Assembly: GCA_016858145.1 (NCBI GenBank)
Contig: JAEHOE010000007.1
Location: 124,001-188,000, forward strand
Source: Edaphochlamys debaryana
Taxonomy: Eukaryota > Chlorophyta > Chlorophyceae > Chlamydomonadales
Direction of reading: 5' to 3'
DNA length: 64,000 nt
In this document: one piece after another, positions 44,195 to 55,800 of the stretch
Position numbering within the stretch: position 1 is the stretch's first letter
Layout: each line of letters starts with the position of its first letter
Position numbers and translations under genes: made by a program
The notes under the pieces: model-generated
Databases searched by the model: none
What the model saw: only the letters and a program-made list of their open reading frames with translations
Told to the model about the DNA's origin: nothing

Positions 44195-47100
44195 ATGCAG
44201 GTTGCCGCTCGGGGCCCGGCCGCCCTCACGAGCGGCCGCCAGCGTCCATGTCGTCCAGCATGTGCAGGCCTGTGGCCGGCGCCAACGGGCCTCAGCGCGA
44301 GATGCAGGGCAACGGCGGAGGTGGAGGCGGATTCTGCGGTGGCGGGCTGGGAGGAGCGCGAGGAGCGCGGCACGCGCTTTGTGGCAGGTGCGGGGGTCTG
44401 GTCGGTGCGTGTGGTGAGGGCGCACGAACCGGTGTGCCCCTCCTGAGAGACGGGCCCTGTTCCCCTGTCCAGACCCCATGCCTTACGTGTGCAGCAGCCA
44501 AATACCTCTTGACCTCAAGCCACGCCCCCTTCTCAGGACCCGCATTCTACCGGCCTGAAAGCTGCGCTGGCAGAGACCTGGCGGTCCTAGCGGCTGCCCT
44601 CCAGCGCAAGCGCACCGGCCGCCTGCGCGTGCTGGACGTCATGGCTGCCAGCGGCATGCGGGGGGCGCGGTACCTGCTGCAGGCGGACGCTGACGAGGGT
44701 GGGCAGCGGGCGGGGCACGGGGGGCTGGGGGCGAGCTAGAGCCATCCACAGGTCCGTGCTATGCCATCGGTTCTGCCTCTGTGTGGGTAGTCCACACGGT
44801 TCTGCCCCTATTGCGATTGTTGCCCCCATTGCATTACGTTACGCTCCCCGTCCCGCAGTCTGGTGCAACGACCTGGCCCCCGACGCCGCCATGCACAGCA
44901 CCATGACGTACAACCTCTGTACGGCAGCCGCAGCGCACGCGGAAGCCGCCAACGCCGCACCCGGTACCGACCCCGCCGCTGCCAACAGCCATGCCTCCAA
45001 CGCGAGCACCAACGGTGGCAGCTCTGACCACAGTGCTGGCAGCAGCGCTGCCGGCGGGGGCCCGGTGGCTGCCGATGGGCCGGCGGGCGCGGAAGGGGCG
45101 GCGGCTCGGCGGCAGGCTGCTGCTGCTTGGGAGGCGCGGGCGCGGGTGGTTCGGCTGGAGGGTCTGACGCGGGACGTGTGTGAGTGGGACTTCCCGCCGC
45201 TACCGCCCGCATCTCCCGACCCGGAGGCCGGGGTGAAGGCAGAGACCATTGCGTCTTCGGGGACGTTGGGAGCACAACCCTCGGACGAAGGAGCTGGGAC
45301 GTCTCAGCCGACCAGTAGCTCGCCAGGCGCCAGCGCAGAAGGGCGGACAGAGGAGCGCCCAGGACCGGAGGGCTCAGCGCAAGCGGGGCCGGGGCCGGGC
45401 AGCAGCGCAGGCGACGCCGCGGCCCCCGTCCGACGGGTGCGCATCACGCATGCAGACGCTAACCGGTGGGAGCGCGGGCGCGGCCGGGCAGTGGGGGCAG
45501 CAGGGAATGGCAGGGTAAGGCTTCAGGGCTCGGCAGCTGCGAGCGCTGCGGCTGTGAGAAGGGACAAACGTGGTTTTCCTCTCCTCTTCCCCCTGCCCAG
45601 GCTGCTGACCAATTGCTTCATGCGCGAGGACTACTACGACCTGGTGGACGTGGACTCGTTCGGGTGGGGCGGGGTGGGGGCGGGAGGAGGGAGGGGAAGG
45701 CGGTAGGTGACACGCGCAAGACAGACACAGGTTGGGCAAGACTCCTCTGACACTCCTTGACCCGACCTTCCAGCGCGCGAAAGCCCCAAACCCACGACTC
45801 AAACGCAACGATGGCGGCCTTGCACAAATCCTCGCCACCGCCCTGTCGACGTGTGCCCGAGCCGCACCGCCCTCCCTCACCCCACCCTGGCCCCCTCAGC
45901 TCCGAGACGCAGTTCCTGCCCGCCGCCATCGACGCAGTGCGCTTCGGCGGCCTGCTCTACCTCACCTCCACAGACGGCTTCACCTCCTCGGGCAAGCGAC
46001 CCGAGCGCGCGCTGGCGGCCTACGGCTGCTACCCCCGGGCCACGCCCTGGGCTAACGAGCAGGTGGGGGGCGGCCTGATCCGACGTCCGGACTGCAGGTT
46101 GCGGGGGCTGGGCCGAGCCTCAGCCGTAACCCTTGGTGTGGACTGCGGACCGCGTGCGGCAGGAGAGGGCTGGCGAGCCAGCAAGCCGTGCCCCACGGCC
46201 TCGTGCTATGATCCCGCTTCCTGCCCCTCCCCTCGCCCCCCCCCGCTGCTCCCCCTCCCGCCCAGGGCCTGCGCATGCTCATCGGTGCGGCGGTGCGCGA
46301 GGCGGCGGCCCGGGGCGTGGTGCTGCGGCCCGTGTTCTCGCTCTACTCGTACCACGGGCCCGTGTTCAGGGTCATGCTGAGGGCCACGTCTAGGTGTGTC
46401 TAGGGAGCAGGGGGGCCCTGCTTTGGGGGAGCACAGGCCACCCTCCCGGGGCGACGGGTTGCCAGAACTTAAGAAGCAATGCAGCAGTGCAGGCTCCTCC
46501 GCTCAGAATCTTACGCGGGCTTCGCTCCTAGCCACAGCGATTCTCGCCTCTCACGCATGGCCCCTGTGTCCTCTTTGTCGGCCCTCTCGTCGCAGCGCTG
46601 AGTGGGAGTCCCGGCACTACGGTTTCTTGGGACACTGCTTCGTGCACGGAGACAACTACACGCTGGGCTGGCGGAGCCTGGCGGGGGCCGTCTGCAGGTG
46701 CGCAACCATGCCAGTGCGCCGCACGTCGCCACCTGGTGCTTGCTGCGGCACGGGGTTAAGCACCGGGCGGGGGCTTGCCTATTGAGCAAAGAGCGAAGGG
46801 CAGGGCGCTCACGAGGAGCCACGCAACCGCTGATCCTGGGCTGTACTGCGGACACCGTAAGCACCGGAGGAGCTGATTGGTCAACCGCAACCGCTGGTGC
46901 TGTGCTTTTCTGGCGCAGGTGCGATAGCCGCGGCAAGCTCAGAAAGAGCGAGGAGGAGCCCCAGCAAGCGCCGGCCGACGCCAGTGCCTCCGCCGTCGAG
47001 GGCAGCGCGGCTACGGAACCGGAACCCTCTGCGTCTCCGGACGAGGTCAAGGCGCCAGGGCCCAGCGGCGCCCCCACCCCCACCTCCACCCCCGCCCCCA

Positions 47101-47856
47101 CGCCGCTGGTGGTGGCGGGTCCCATGTGGACGGGGCCGCTGCACGACGCCGCCGAGCTGCGGGCCATGGCGGCGGAGGCGGAGCGCCGGGGCTGGACTGG
47201 CACCGGCCTGCCCAAGTCCGCTGAGCCCGGGGGCAATCGGGCCAAGAGCAGGTGGGTCTAGAGCAAGGAGGCAGGAAGCGCTGGGGCTCGGAGCTGCCCA
47301 GCACCTTGTGACGACAAGCGTGGGCGTAACCCCGCCTTCTGGCTGCCCCCTGCGCATTACTTTCTATCGCTCCTCATCCCTGGTCCTTCTTCCTTCTGTT
47401 CCCTCTCCTTTCCACACCCCGCAGCCGCAACAGCCGCCCCCTCCAGGAGCTGCTCCAGCTGCTGATCGAGGAGGCCGACCCCCGCCTGGCGCCCGGCTTC
47501 ATCTCGGTGGACGACTCGCTCAGCCGCCGCCTGGCGCGGCCGCCGCCCCGGGACGCACTCATAGAGGCGCTGCGGGAGGAGGGCTTCGCGGCCGCTCGGT
47601 GCCACCTGGAGGTGCGCAGCGGTGCTTTTGTGCGAGGGCGGCCTTGGAGTCAGGGGGGCGGGAGGACTAGGGAAGGACAAGGGGCAGGGCCTGCGATGTG
47701 GCTGACCGAGTAGGCGAGAGACCGTCTGCCCCGCGTGGCCCATGAACACCACACCGCCCCCGCCCCCGGCAGTCCCGTGCCATCCGCACCAACGCCTGCA
47801 TGGAGGACGTGCTGACGGTGGCGGAGCAGCGCCTGGGCATCAAGCGGCGGCGGTGA
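44195..47856 (+). CDS. TRM1: tRNA (guanine-26-N2)-dimethyltransferase, TRM1 family, about 673 aa
   Basis: Transfers two methyl groups from S-adenosylmethionine to guanine 26 of tRNAs. Family blocks appear in order: AFYRPESCAGRDLAVLAA, LDVMAASGMRGARYLLQAD (SAM site), WCNDLAPDAAMHS, DLVDVDSFGSETQFLPAA, LLYLTSTDGFTSSGKRPE, RMLIGAAVREAAARG and LFSLYSYHGP-like FSLYSYHGPVFRVML. The wording DVDSFGS and the STDGF block are plant-like. The first 60 residues are basic and Ala/Arg-rich (MQVAARGPAALTSGRQRP), fitting an organelle transit peptide. Two low-complexity inserts interrupt the fold, about 165 residues in exon 3 and 45 in exon 8. Exons: 44195-44387, 44537-44698, 44859-45465, 45601-45663, 45900-46062, 46266-46393, 46596-46697, 46919-47251, 47425-47611, 47773-47856. 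All join in phase and end KRRR. Confidence 0.92.
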
Positions 47857-48238
47857 CCTGGCGGTCGAAGCTGATGGCTTGGTGGGAGTGCGGCATGAAG
47901 GTGAGGAAGGAAGGATGGGGAGTTGCGTGGTGATGGGGATCACGGGCCGCCGACTCTGCGGCCCTCAGGGCACCCTCCACCCATTTGCACTCCCTCGTTA
48001 GCTTGCTCTGCACTTGTACATACTCTACGCATGAGCTGTCGGACCATGAACACCCTGGTCGCCGTGCGCACGAGCGTTACGCCTCGGTCCCTCAGTGTGA
48101 GCAGCAGCCGCCTTTGCTTGGCCCAGTCTGCGTGACTAGCTACGTGTGCGTCGACTGATGGCGTTTCTGGCTCCGTGTGCGCCGACGGAAGGCCTGCTGA
48201 CACCACCCTCCCGGCTTCGGCCCCTCCACCCCCCGCAG
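47857..48238 (+). other. 3' region of TRM1 with a possible short first exon of the next gene
   Basis: A mini-exon 47874-47900 (MAWWECGMK, then GTGAGG) would join in phase 0 to the segment beginning at 48239, but it starts only 17 bases after the TRM1 stop, so it may be chance. No TGTAA was seen. Confidence 0.3.
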
Positions 48239-48500
48239 GGCACCGAGGCCGGTCTGCAGCGGGACGTCGCTCTGCTGCAGGCCGAGGTGGCGGAGCTCAA
48301 GGGGATGGTCAAGGCCCTCATCACGGAGCGCACTGTGTGATCGTGTGATCTTGAACGGCTTCCGCCGCCAGCCCACCCGCGTTCCCAGGACTTACACGAT
48401 GGCGCAGATTGAGGAGATGGTGGCGTATGTCCGGCGCAAGTCGGGCCTGGAGCCGGTCCTGGAGCGTGTCGGTGAGGACTGGTTTGTGGCCCTGCCCTAA
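48239..48500 (+). pseudogene. Short coiled-coil / EEMVAYV-type segment, copy 1, apparently frameshifted
   Basis: After an acceptor (CCCCGCAG) the frame reads GTEAGLQRDVALLQAEVAEL and stops at 48338-48340 (ERTV, stop). Ten bases further on, in another frame, ILNGFRRQPTRVPRTYTMAQ continues to EEMVAYVRRKSGLEPVLER and WFVALP, stop at 48498-48500. Copy 2 nearby shows that these pieces belong together, so copy 1 looks disrupted around the duplicated octamer GTGTGATC (48335-48350). A 50-base intron (GT at 48341, AG at 48390) would also restore the frame but is unusually short for this genome. Function unknown. Confidence 0.45.
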
Positions 48501-48993
48501 GGGGTAACCGGTCTGGCGGTCCGGAGCCAAGCGTGCCATCGTGCTCTGCGCTGCATAGCGCTTTGCTTTAAACCAGTCTGTCCTTTCCGCCCATACGTCC
48601 GAGTCGTGATGAGGTGGTACGCTTGAGGGGATGGGGCACAAGGAGCCTGGCTGCTGGAGCAAGTGCGAGCCAAGGAAGGCCCCAGAGGCAGGGGCAGCAG
48701 GTGGAGGTGTAGCTGTTATGTGGATTCGAGGGGATAGGCTGCGGGGGCGGCAGCAGGAGGTGTAAGGTATCGACAGCCTGCAATATTACCCAACAATTAC
48801 GATACCAACTTAGCGGAGAGCGTCTAGCCCGGCTCCTGGCTCCTGGCTGCTCAGCGCCTCCTATGGCTTCCGAGGGTATGGGCCAGCAGCGTGAGGTAAC
48901 GGGAAGGCTCGTAAAGAAATAAGCGCATACCTGGGCTTCCTCCCCAGGGAACTCCCCTTTCTGCGCGAGCGTTGCCCGCATGGCTTTGCCCAG
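48501..48993. other. Spacer between the two related short segments
   Basis: No coding exon or RNA gene recognised. The stretch ends with a usable acceptor (TTTGCCCAG) before copy 2. Confidence 0.4.
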
Positions 48994-49294
48994 GAGCTGG
49001 CGGAGCTGAAGGGTCTGCTGAGGAGTGAGGACCCTCGTGCTGCAGGGTGCTGCCGCACAGCTGACCGACGGGAACCGGGGGCTTCTATTTGCACAACAGC
49101 ATTATGATCACCTCTGCAGGGACTTGGGCCGTGAGGTGCTGAGCAACGTCCTCCGCGGCCAGCCCTTCCGCGGCCACACCACGAAAGTCACGGCGGAGCA
49201 GGTGGAGGGGCTGGTCGCCTACCTGCACGGCCACACGGGCATTGAGCCGGTTGTGGAGCGGGAGGGAGACCTGTATGTGTTGTCCCTGCGCTGA
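48994..49294 (+). CDS. Short uncharacterised protein segment, copy 2
   Basis: An exon beginning ELAELKGLL is followed, after a probable intron, by DLGREVLSNVLRGQPFRG, then EQVEGLVAYLHGHTGIEPVV and LYVLSLR, stop at 49292-49294. The second exon starts at 49120 after CTCTGCAG. The donor is unclear: GG|GTGCTG near 49046 joins in phase, and the more canonical A|GTGAGG at 49024 does not. Copy 1 matches it at VAELKG, RxQP, EEMVAY and GLEPV. The 5' end is not defined; the protein is small and family unknown. Confidence 0.4.
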
Positions 49295-49909
49295 GAGGGG
49301 CAGGACCTGCCGTCCTGATCTGGTTGAGCGCTGGCGATCCTCGAGACTGGATCTTGCGATGCGAGGTCCCTGAGGCTAGGTCTTAGGCCTGACAAGTGCG
49401 GAGGTCGGGCGGGAGGGCTGAAGGGGGGCTAGGGCTGCTGGAGAAAATGGGGAACGGAACCTGGTGACTTGCATGGCCGCCTGGGCAAGGTCTGAGACCT
49501 TGGCCGGAGCTAGCGTTACTTCCTGTTACAATTTGCCTGCTCTGTGGCACGGCCGATTCAGAGGCCAAGGTGAAGGGCCAGGGCCGGGATTGAGATCGTG
49601 ACCGAAGCCGGTGTGCTGCACCATGGTGTTACACTCTTTCCCGGTCCAGTGAGTCGCACGCCAACGTCTGCCATGGAAGGCAGCAGCCCCTCCAGCTGCC
49701 CCGCTCGCTACCCAGGGGGGGAAACGGAACCTGGTGAGTGCCTGGTCGAGGTCTGAGATCACGGCCGGAGCCAGTGCGCTGCACCGCGGTGTTACATCTT
49801 GCCGGGCTTGCACCCCCCCACGCTCTTCAGCCCGTCCCAGAGCCCGTCCCAGCAGTCGCACGCCAACCGTCTGTCATGCACGGCACAGCCCATTCAGCCG
49901 CCCCGCTCG
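49295..49909 (-). repeat. Three degenerate copies of the mTERF-like gene's 3' end
   Basis: Copies lie at about 49449-49570, 49571-49717 and 49718-49914. Shared words include AACGGAACCTGGTGA, GGTCTGAGA, GCCGGAGC/GCCGGTG, GTGTTACA, GTCGCACGCCAAC and CCCCGCTCGCTACCC. The third copy overlaps the real stop codon of the mTERF-like gene (CTA at 49910-49912). The spacing and order show local tandem duplication. Nothing else was recognised in this gap. Confidence 0.7.
49526..49796 (-). terminator. Three TGTAA poly(A) signals, one per repeat copy
   Basis: TTACA on the + strand at 49792-49796, 49629-49633 and 49526-49530 gives TGTAA on the - strand at about 115, 280 and 380 bases beyond the mTERF-like stop. 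The nearest is the likely functional signal. The others could act as alternative sites. Confidence 0.6.
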
Positions 49910-52440
49910 CTACCCCTGGCCGCCCTGCTCCCGCGCCAGCGCCTCCAGCGCCGCCGCCGCCCGCGCCTTGCCGCTCAGCCCGCGGCCCACGCCCCGCTTG
50001 TACACCCTCTCCAACGCCGCCGCCAGCGCATCCGCCGGCTCGTGCAGCGCCGCCGGCCGAGCCCGCACCAGCACGCGCACCGCCGCCGACGGCGCCTGCA
50101 GCGCCCACGCCAGCTCCTGCAGCTTGTGCCGCAGAGCCTCGCGCTGGAGCACCAGCAGGCGGGGTGCGGCCAGGGCCGCGGCCCTGGCTGCCTCCAGGGA
50201 GGGGTACTGCAGCTCCTCAGCCACCGCCACCAGGCGCCGCGGGAGGGCCTCCACCGCCATGGTCAGCAACGTCGGCTCCGCCGTCACCAGCCTCCGTGCC
50301 TCCGCCAGGCCGCCGTCCCCCTCCTCTTTCTCATCCTTCCCCGCCCCCGCCTCTACCCCTGCCGCCCCGCCAGCGTCCCCGCCCGGCGCCACTTTCCGCC
50401 GCCCGCGAACGGGAGCGCGTGACCCCTGCTGTGCACCCCGGCCCCGTGCCGCCGGCCCCAGCACCAGGAGGTTGGCCAGCTGCCTCAGCTTCCGGGGCAC
50501 GGCGTCGCTCGACATGGACAGCACCCCCGGCTGCCGCAGGGCCAGCTTGCGCGCCGCGGCGTCGTCCGCCAGCCTGAGCACCTCCTTCAGGCGGCGCAGC
50601 TTGCCCGCGACCAGCGCCGGAGACATGGACAGGAGCGAGGGCTGGTTGCGGCACAGGCGGCTGACGTCGTTGGGCGGCATGGACAGCGCTCGGCCCAGGG
50701 CCGCCAGCCTGAAGGCCAGGGCCTCGGGGGTGCGGAGCAGCAGCGCGGGCTGCTGGATGGCCAGGCGCGCCGCGTGGCCGCTGTCACGCAGGCGCAGCTG
50801 GGACACGAGCCCGGCCAGGGCGGCGGTGCGGTGCTGGGGCGGGAGCAGCAGGAGTTGCGGCGAGCGGGCGACCAGCTTGCGGACGGCGCTGGGGGGGAGG
50901 TCGAGGACGCGGCCCAGGTGGAGGGCGGACTGGCGCACGCCGCCGGGCGGCAGCATGAGCAGCGTGGGGCACAGCATCACCACGCGCCGCGCCACGGGGC
51001 TCTCCTCGGGCGGCTTGCTGCCGGGCCAGGGGACGTCACGGCCGGCTCGGGGCGCGGGCGCCCCTTCCCGCTGACCGCCCTCCGCCCCTGCATACCCTGG
51101 TCCCGACTCGCCGTACCCGTCCTCATCTTCCTCCTCCTCCCCGCCGGCGCCGTTCCCGCTCCAGCCTCGCCCGCTGCCGGCCCCGTGCGCCTGCTCCAAG
51201 CTGGCAAGCACTTCCGCCAGCCGCAGCCAGGCCCGGCGCAGGGCGGCCGCCGGCGCTGCCAGCATTCGCTCTAGGTCGTAGGCTCTGAGGCGGCTGATGC
51301 AGTGGCAGGCCTCTTGGGGCGAGCACTGTAGCAGCCATGCTAACTGGTGGCAGCGGAGGACTAGACGCTCCAGGGGCACCTGCAGGAGCGCCGGCTGCCG
51401 GGCTATGAGCTGGAGCGCAGCTTCTGGAGTCACGAGGGGCAGGATGGGTGTGGAGGCGGTGACGGGGCTGGGGGTGGCGGAGGGGGCGGGAGTGACCGGG
51501 GCGGGGGCAGGGGCGGGGTCGGGGGTCGAGGGGTCGGGGGTGACGACGCGGCGTTGGAAGCTCGGCCGCAGCAGGCGCGGGCTTGCGGGGGACCCCGCCT
51601 CAGCCGCCGGGGTGGCAGCCGGTGAGGAAGCCGGACGCGAGGTGACCACTTGGGCGGTGGCAGAGGGAAAGCTGTTCAACGATACAGCGGCGGGTCCCGC
51701 AGGGCGGGCCGTGGGGGGAGGGCGGGTGCCGGAGGGCACTGGCGGGGCCGACAGGCCGGCTGCCAGCTGCTGGGCCCGCGCCTGCAGTGCCGTGATGGGG
51801 CAGACGAGCAGCCACGGCTGCATCGTGAGCATGCGAACGACCTGCGGGGCCGCACAGGGGGGTGTAAGAGACTTTCACCAGGGTGGAGTGCACCGGAGGC
51901 TGACTAGCCGGAGGGGTCACAGCCTAAGGGAAGGCCCCGCTACCGTGCCCGTGCGGTCCCGCACCTCTGCTTGCGTGAGGCCCAGCTCCTTCTGCATGGC
52001 GCCGCAGCGCTTAGCGACCTCTCGCACGCCGGTGCCGCGAGGCAGACGGTCCGAGCAGCTGTCGAGCGCCTCTGCCAAGCCGTGGGCGGCGGGCATGGGC
52101 AGTCGCAGGGTATCCGCGAGCGCTTCCGCGTCCAAAGGACCTGCACCATAGGCAACATGCACTCCCGTTATAGCGACTCGGCTGCCGCCGCCAGCCCGCA
52201 GCTGCACACACCTGCGAGTGGCTCTCCGACATCGCTGCCGGCCAGACCCCGACGGACAGAGCTTCGAACTTCTGGCTCCGCATAGGCAGAGCAGCTGATG
52301 CGTAACCGCTGGCCGTTCCTCAGAGCTGAGCATGCGCGAGCGCGGAGCGCCGCGACTGGCCAGACCCGGCCGCCAACTCCTCGCGACGCCCAGGCATAAG
52401 CTGGTAAGCCAGAGGCTTTGTCTGGCTGAAGTTGAAGCAT
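49910..52440 (-). CDS. mTERF-like organelle protein, about 778 aa
   Basis: mTERF proteins bind organelle nucleic acids and act in transcription, splicing or ribosome assembly in chloroplasts or mitochondria. Repeated helical units of about 30-36 residues with the hallmark Pro-x-Leu-Leu are plain: RQPALLQVPLERLVLRCHQL, CPTLLMLPPGG, RSPQLLLLPPQHRTAAL, QQPALLLRTPEALAFRLAAL, NQPSLLSMSPALVAGKLRRL, RQPGVLSMSSDAVPRKLRQL, AEPTLLTMAVEALPRRLVAV and APRLLVLQREALRHKLQEL. The N-terminus (MLQLQPDKASGL, then Arg/Ala/Ser-rich) suits a transit peptide. Exons: 52440-52212, 52140-51965, 51841-49910. The long last exon includes a Pro/Ala-rich stretch and two Gly/Glu/Asp-rich inserts. An OPR-type repeat protein is the main alternative, but the P-x-LL spacing favours mTERF. 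Confidence 0.8.
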
Positions 52441-52887
52441 ATAGAACAGGCTCAGCGCGCTGTAGCTAACCTAGGGCTCGCATGTGGCTGGGAAAGGCCT
52501 GGTGCGCTCTGCGGACAGAGGTATTATACGTTTGCTTCTTACAGCAACTAGTGCACCGACATGTCCAGATACCGCGCGCGACTCAGGGTCGCACTCCCCT
52601 CTGGCACGTACCCGATGCGTCGTCAACCCCCACTTCATCCCACTCGCCGCGCTCGTCTCCCCTCAACCACGCGATCCCTCGCACATCCACTCCACCCTCG
52701 CATGAACACTAGCACCACACTTGTCACTCCGCCATCTGCGCATCACTGCCAACTCGATAGCGTGATCCCGGTTCGGCCCCTGTCCCGTTCCCACCTGGGA
52801 AGCCAGCCCGCCCTTCCCCTCCCCTCCGCTTCGAAGCACGCGCCCCGCACAGCCCGCCCTACCCATGCTCCACCTCAACTCTTCACT
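52441..52887 (-). other. trpB 3' region and mTERF-like promoter
   Basis: No gene is recognised here. The mTERF-like promoter must lie within about 100 bases upstream of its start codon if the trpB transcript ends at the TGTAA listed next. Confidence 0.5.
52539..52543 (-). terminator. TGTAA poly(A) signal of the tryptophan synthase beta gene
   Basis: TTACA on the + strand, about 345 bases beyond the stop. It is the only copy of the signal I saw in this interval. Confidence 0.6.
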
Positions 52888-55800
52888 CTACTGCTTGCCG
52901 GCGCCGGACAGGTCGATGAACTTCATCGCGTTGCCAATGTCCTTGTCGCCGCGCCCAGAGCAGTTGATCACCACGCGCTGCCCGTTCTGCATGCCGGCGA
53001 TGAGGCGGGGCAGGTGCGCGATGGCGTGCGAGGTCTCCAGGGCGGGAATGATGCCCTCGAGCCTGTGGATGGCACGGGCCACGGGCAAAGGGGAAAACAG
53101 TATGGCTAAGTCAGAGTCTATGGGCCTCAACGGGGCAGATGCCCCCTCCCGAGAGACGAAAGCCAGTGCCGGCCATCAGCACAAGCCCCTTCTTTCCAGG
53201 CTTTCCTGCCATCCCCCACGCCGGCCCCGGTCCGCCCTCAGCGCGTAGTTACGCCCCGCCGCTCCTCACCACGCCGTCCCAACCCCGCCCACCCCTGCCC
53301 ACCCCTTCGTCAGCAGGTAAACCAACCCACATCACAAACAACCCGGCCCAACCCGACCCCGCCCGGCCCGGCCCCCGGCACCCACTGGCTGAGCAGCTGG
53401 AAGGCGTCGAGCGCCTCCTTGTCGGTGACCGAGTGGTACTCCGCGCGGCCAATGTCCATGAGGAACGAGTGCTCCGGGCCGATGCCGGGGTAGTCCAGAC
53501 TGCGGGGCGGGGGGAGGCGGAGGAGGAGCAGGGCAGACCACTCAGACGGCGAAGGCTCTGCGAGATACGCCGCCTACGTTGTGCTGATCAGGGGCAACCG
53601 GAAAGCACTGCTCGCAATGCCAGGGCCACCGGGAGCTTGAGTTGATGAGGTCCCCGACCGCAACGCGCTGGGCGCTGAGGGGGCGCGCAGGGCATGCAGC
53701 GCCAGGGTCCGGCCCCTGTACCCTAGCCCCGTGAGCTCCCCCTTTCCGGCGCCCTCCGCTCACCCCGCGGAGATGGAGTGCGGGTCGATGATCTGGCCAT
53801 CGTCGTCCTGCAGCAGGTAGCTGTAGCTGCCGTGCAGCACGCCGGGGCTGCCCTTGGTGAGGGTGGCCGCGTGCTTGTTGGTGTCGACGCCCTCGCCGCC
53901 CGCCTCCACGCCGACCAGGCGCACCTGGGGTCCCAAGCACAGGGCAGCGGCCGAAAGGACTCTTCAGCGGGCCTGCAGATGCCCCCTTCACGCTTGCCGC
54001 GTGCCGCCCCGGGTCCCACAAGCACCCATACCGGTACTCGGCGCCCATGCCCAACCGCTCCCCACAACCGCCCGTTCTGAGCCCGCCCTGGCGACCCCGG
54101 CCGCCGCCACAAATCCCCTTCTCCCGCCGGCCCTGACCCTCTTACGTCCGTGTCGTTAACGAACTCGTGGAACAGGCCGATGGCGTTGGAGCCGCCGCCC
54201 ACGCAGGCCATGAGCACGTCCGGCTTGCCGCCCCACTTCTCCAGGCACTGCTTGCGCGTCTCCTTGCCGATGATCGACTGGAACTCGCGCACCTGCGCGG
54301 TACAGGTGCAGCCGCACCGGCCACACAATAGGTCAGCCCCGGTACCGTACGAGAGCTGGGGGCAGTGGCCCGCGCTGGCGGCAGCTGTCCCAGGGGAGTA
54401 TGCTGGCCGCTGCATCGCCGCAGGTTGCCGGCCGCGCGCCACCCCAGCCTCCCCCAGGCGGGGTACCCTCGTCCCTTCACTAGGGCCGGAGGTCGGCCAC
54501 AGGACCCCGGCAGCTGAGGCCGCCCTCCGGTAGACTGCTGGCCGCCGCCCCACTCGCGCCAGGGCTCCTTCGTCCTCTGTGCTCGGGGTCCGTGGCGCGC
54601 GGACAGCCGCTGGGCGCCAGTGCTTGCTCGCCGCAATCCTGAGGATCCGCTGCCCTTCCACGACCAGCCCCAACGGCTTGCGCCCGCACGACTTGAGGCT
54701 ACAACCGCCCCTATACATCTTGCGTTGGATCCCAGCCTCGTGCCGTGCCCGCCCGCGCCAGGCGCAACCTGTCTTCCTCCCACCCCAGCCACTCTCCGCC
54801 CAGGTACCCATGCCCGCACCCACCATCATGGGGTAGGGGTGGGGGCCGGCGGCCGAGCCCAGGATGTAGTGGGTGGTCTCCACGTTGGTGACCCAGTCGC
54901 GGATGGCCTCCGAGGTGGCGTCCTTCAGGGTGGCCGTGCCGCTGTGCACCGGGCGCACCTCCGCGCCGCACAGGCGCATGCGGAACACGTTCAGCGCCTG
55001 CGGGAGCGTGGCGAAACACAGGGCCTCAGCGCAAGCCCTTCAGCACACGTGGCAGGCGTCCGGGTACCGTACCAGGTGGTGTGAGCCAGGAGTAATGTGC
55101 TGGGCAGGTGAGGTTTAGGGGGTTGGGCAAGGCAGCCTAGCGGCCCTACCTGGCGCTCCATGTCCTTGGCGCCCATGTACACGATGCACTTGAGGCCCAG
55201 GCGGGCGCACACGGTGGCCTGCGTGGCGATCGGGGATGAGCGCGAGGTGGGTTAGGGCATTGGGTGGGGGAGGGCAGCGACGTGGCACGAACCCTGACCC
55301 AAGACTTCCAAGGGGTCGGCTGTCCCCCGCCATAGCCGACAACACCCCGGCCGCCCCAGCCTGCCACAACACCCGCTTGCCCCCTTCGCCAGGCTGCCCA
55401 CCGTGGCCACGCCGTGCTGGCCGGCACCGGTCTCCGCGATGATGCGCTGCTTGTTGAGCCGCTTGCACAGCAGCGCCTGGCCCAGGGAGTTGTTAATCTT
55501 ATGCGCCCCGGTGTGGTTCAGGTCCTCGCGCTTCAGGTAGATCTCCGCGTGGCCGCCGTCACCGCTGCGAGAGCGCAAAGCAGCGACGCGTCAGGGCTAA
55601 CCGCGCGACCGAGCGCAGAAGTCGTTCCCACCAGTCACCCCAGCCCTGAGCGGGGCTCTTACGTCTTGTAGTACTCCGACAGACGCTCGGCGTAGTAGAG
55701 CGGCGTCTCGCGGCCCACGTAGTCCTTGAGGATGCCGTCCATCGTAGCCTGTGGGGCCCCCCACGAGTCCAATTGTCAACGAGCATCGCCTAATCACTGA

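Noticed and set aside
49734..51074. 446-residue open frame on the + strand
   Set aside because: It lies antisense to the long mTERF-like exon, is rich in Arg, Ser and Ala from GC bias, and shows no family signal.
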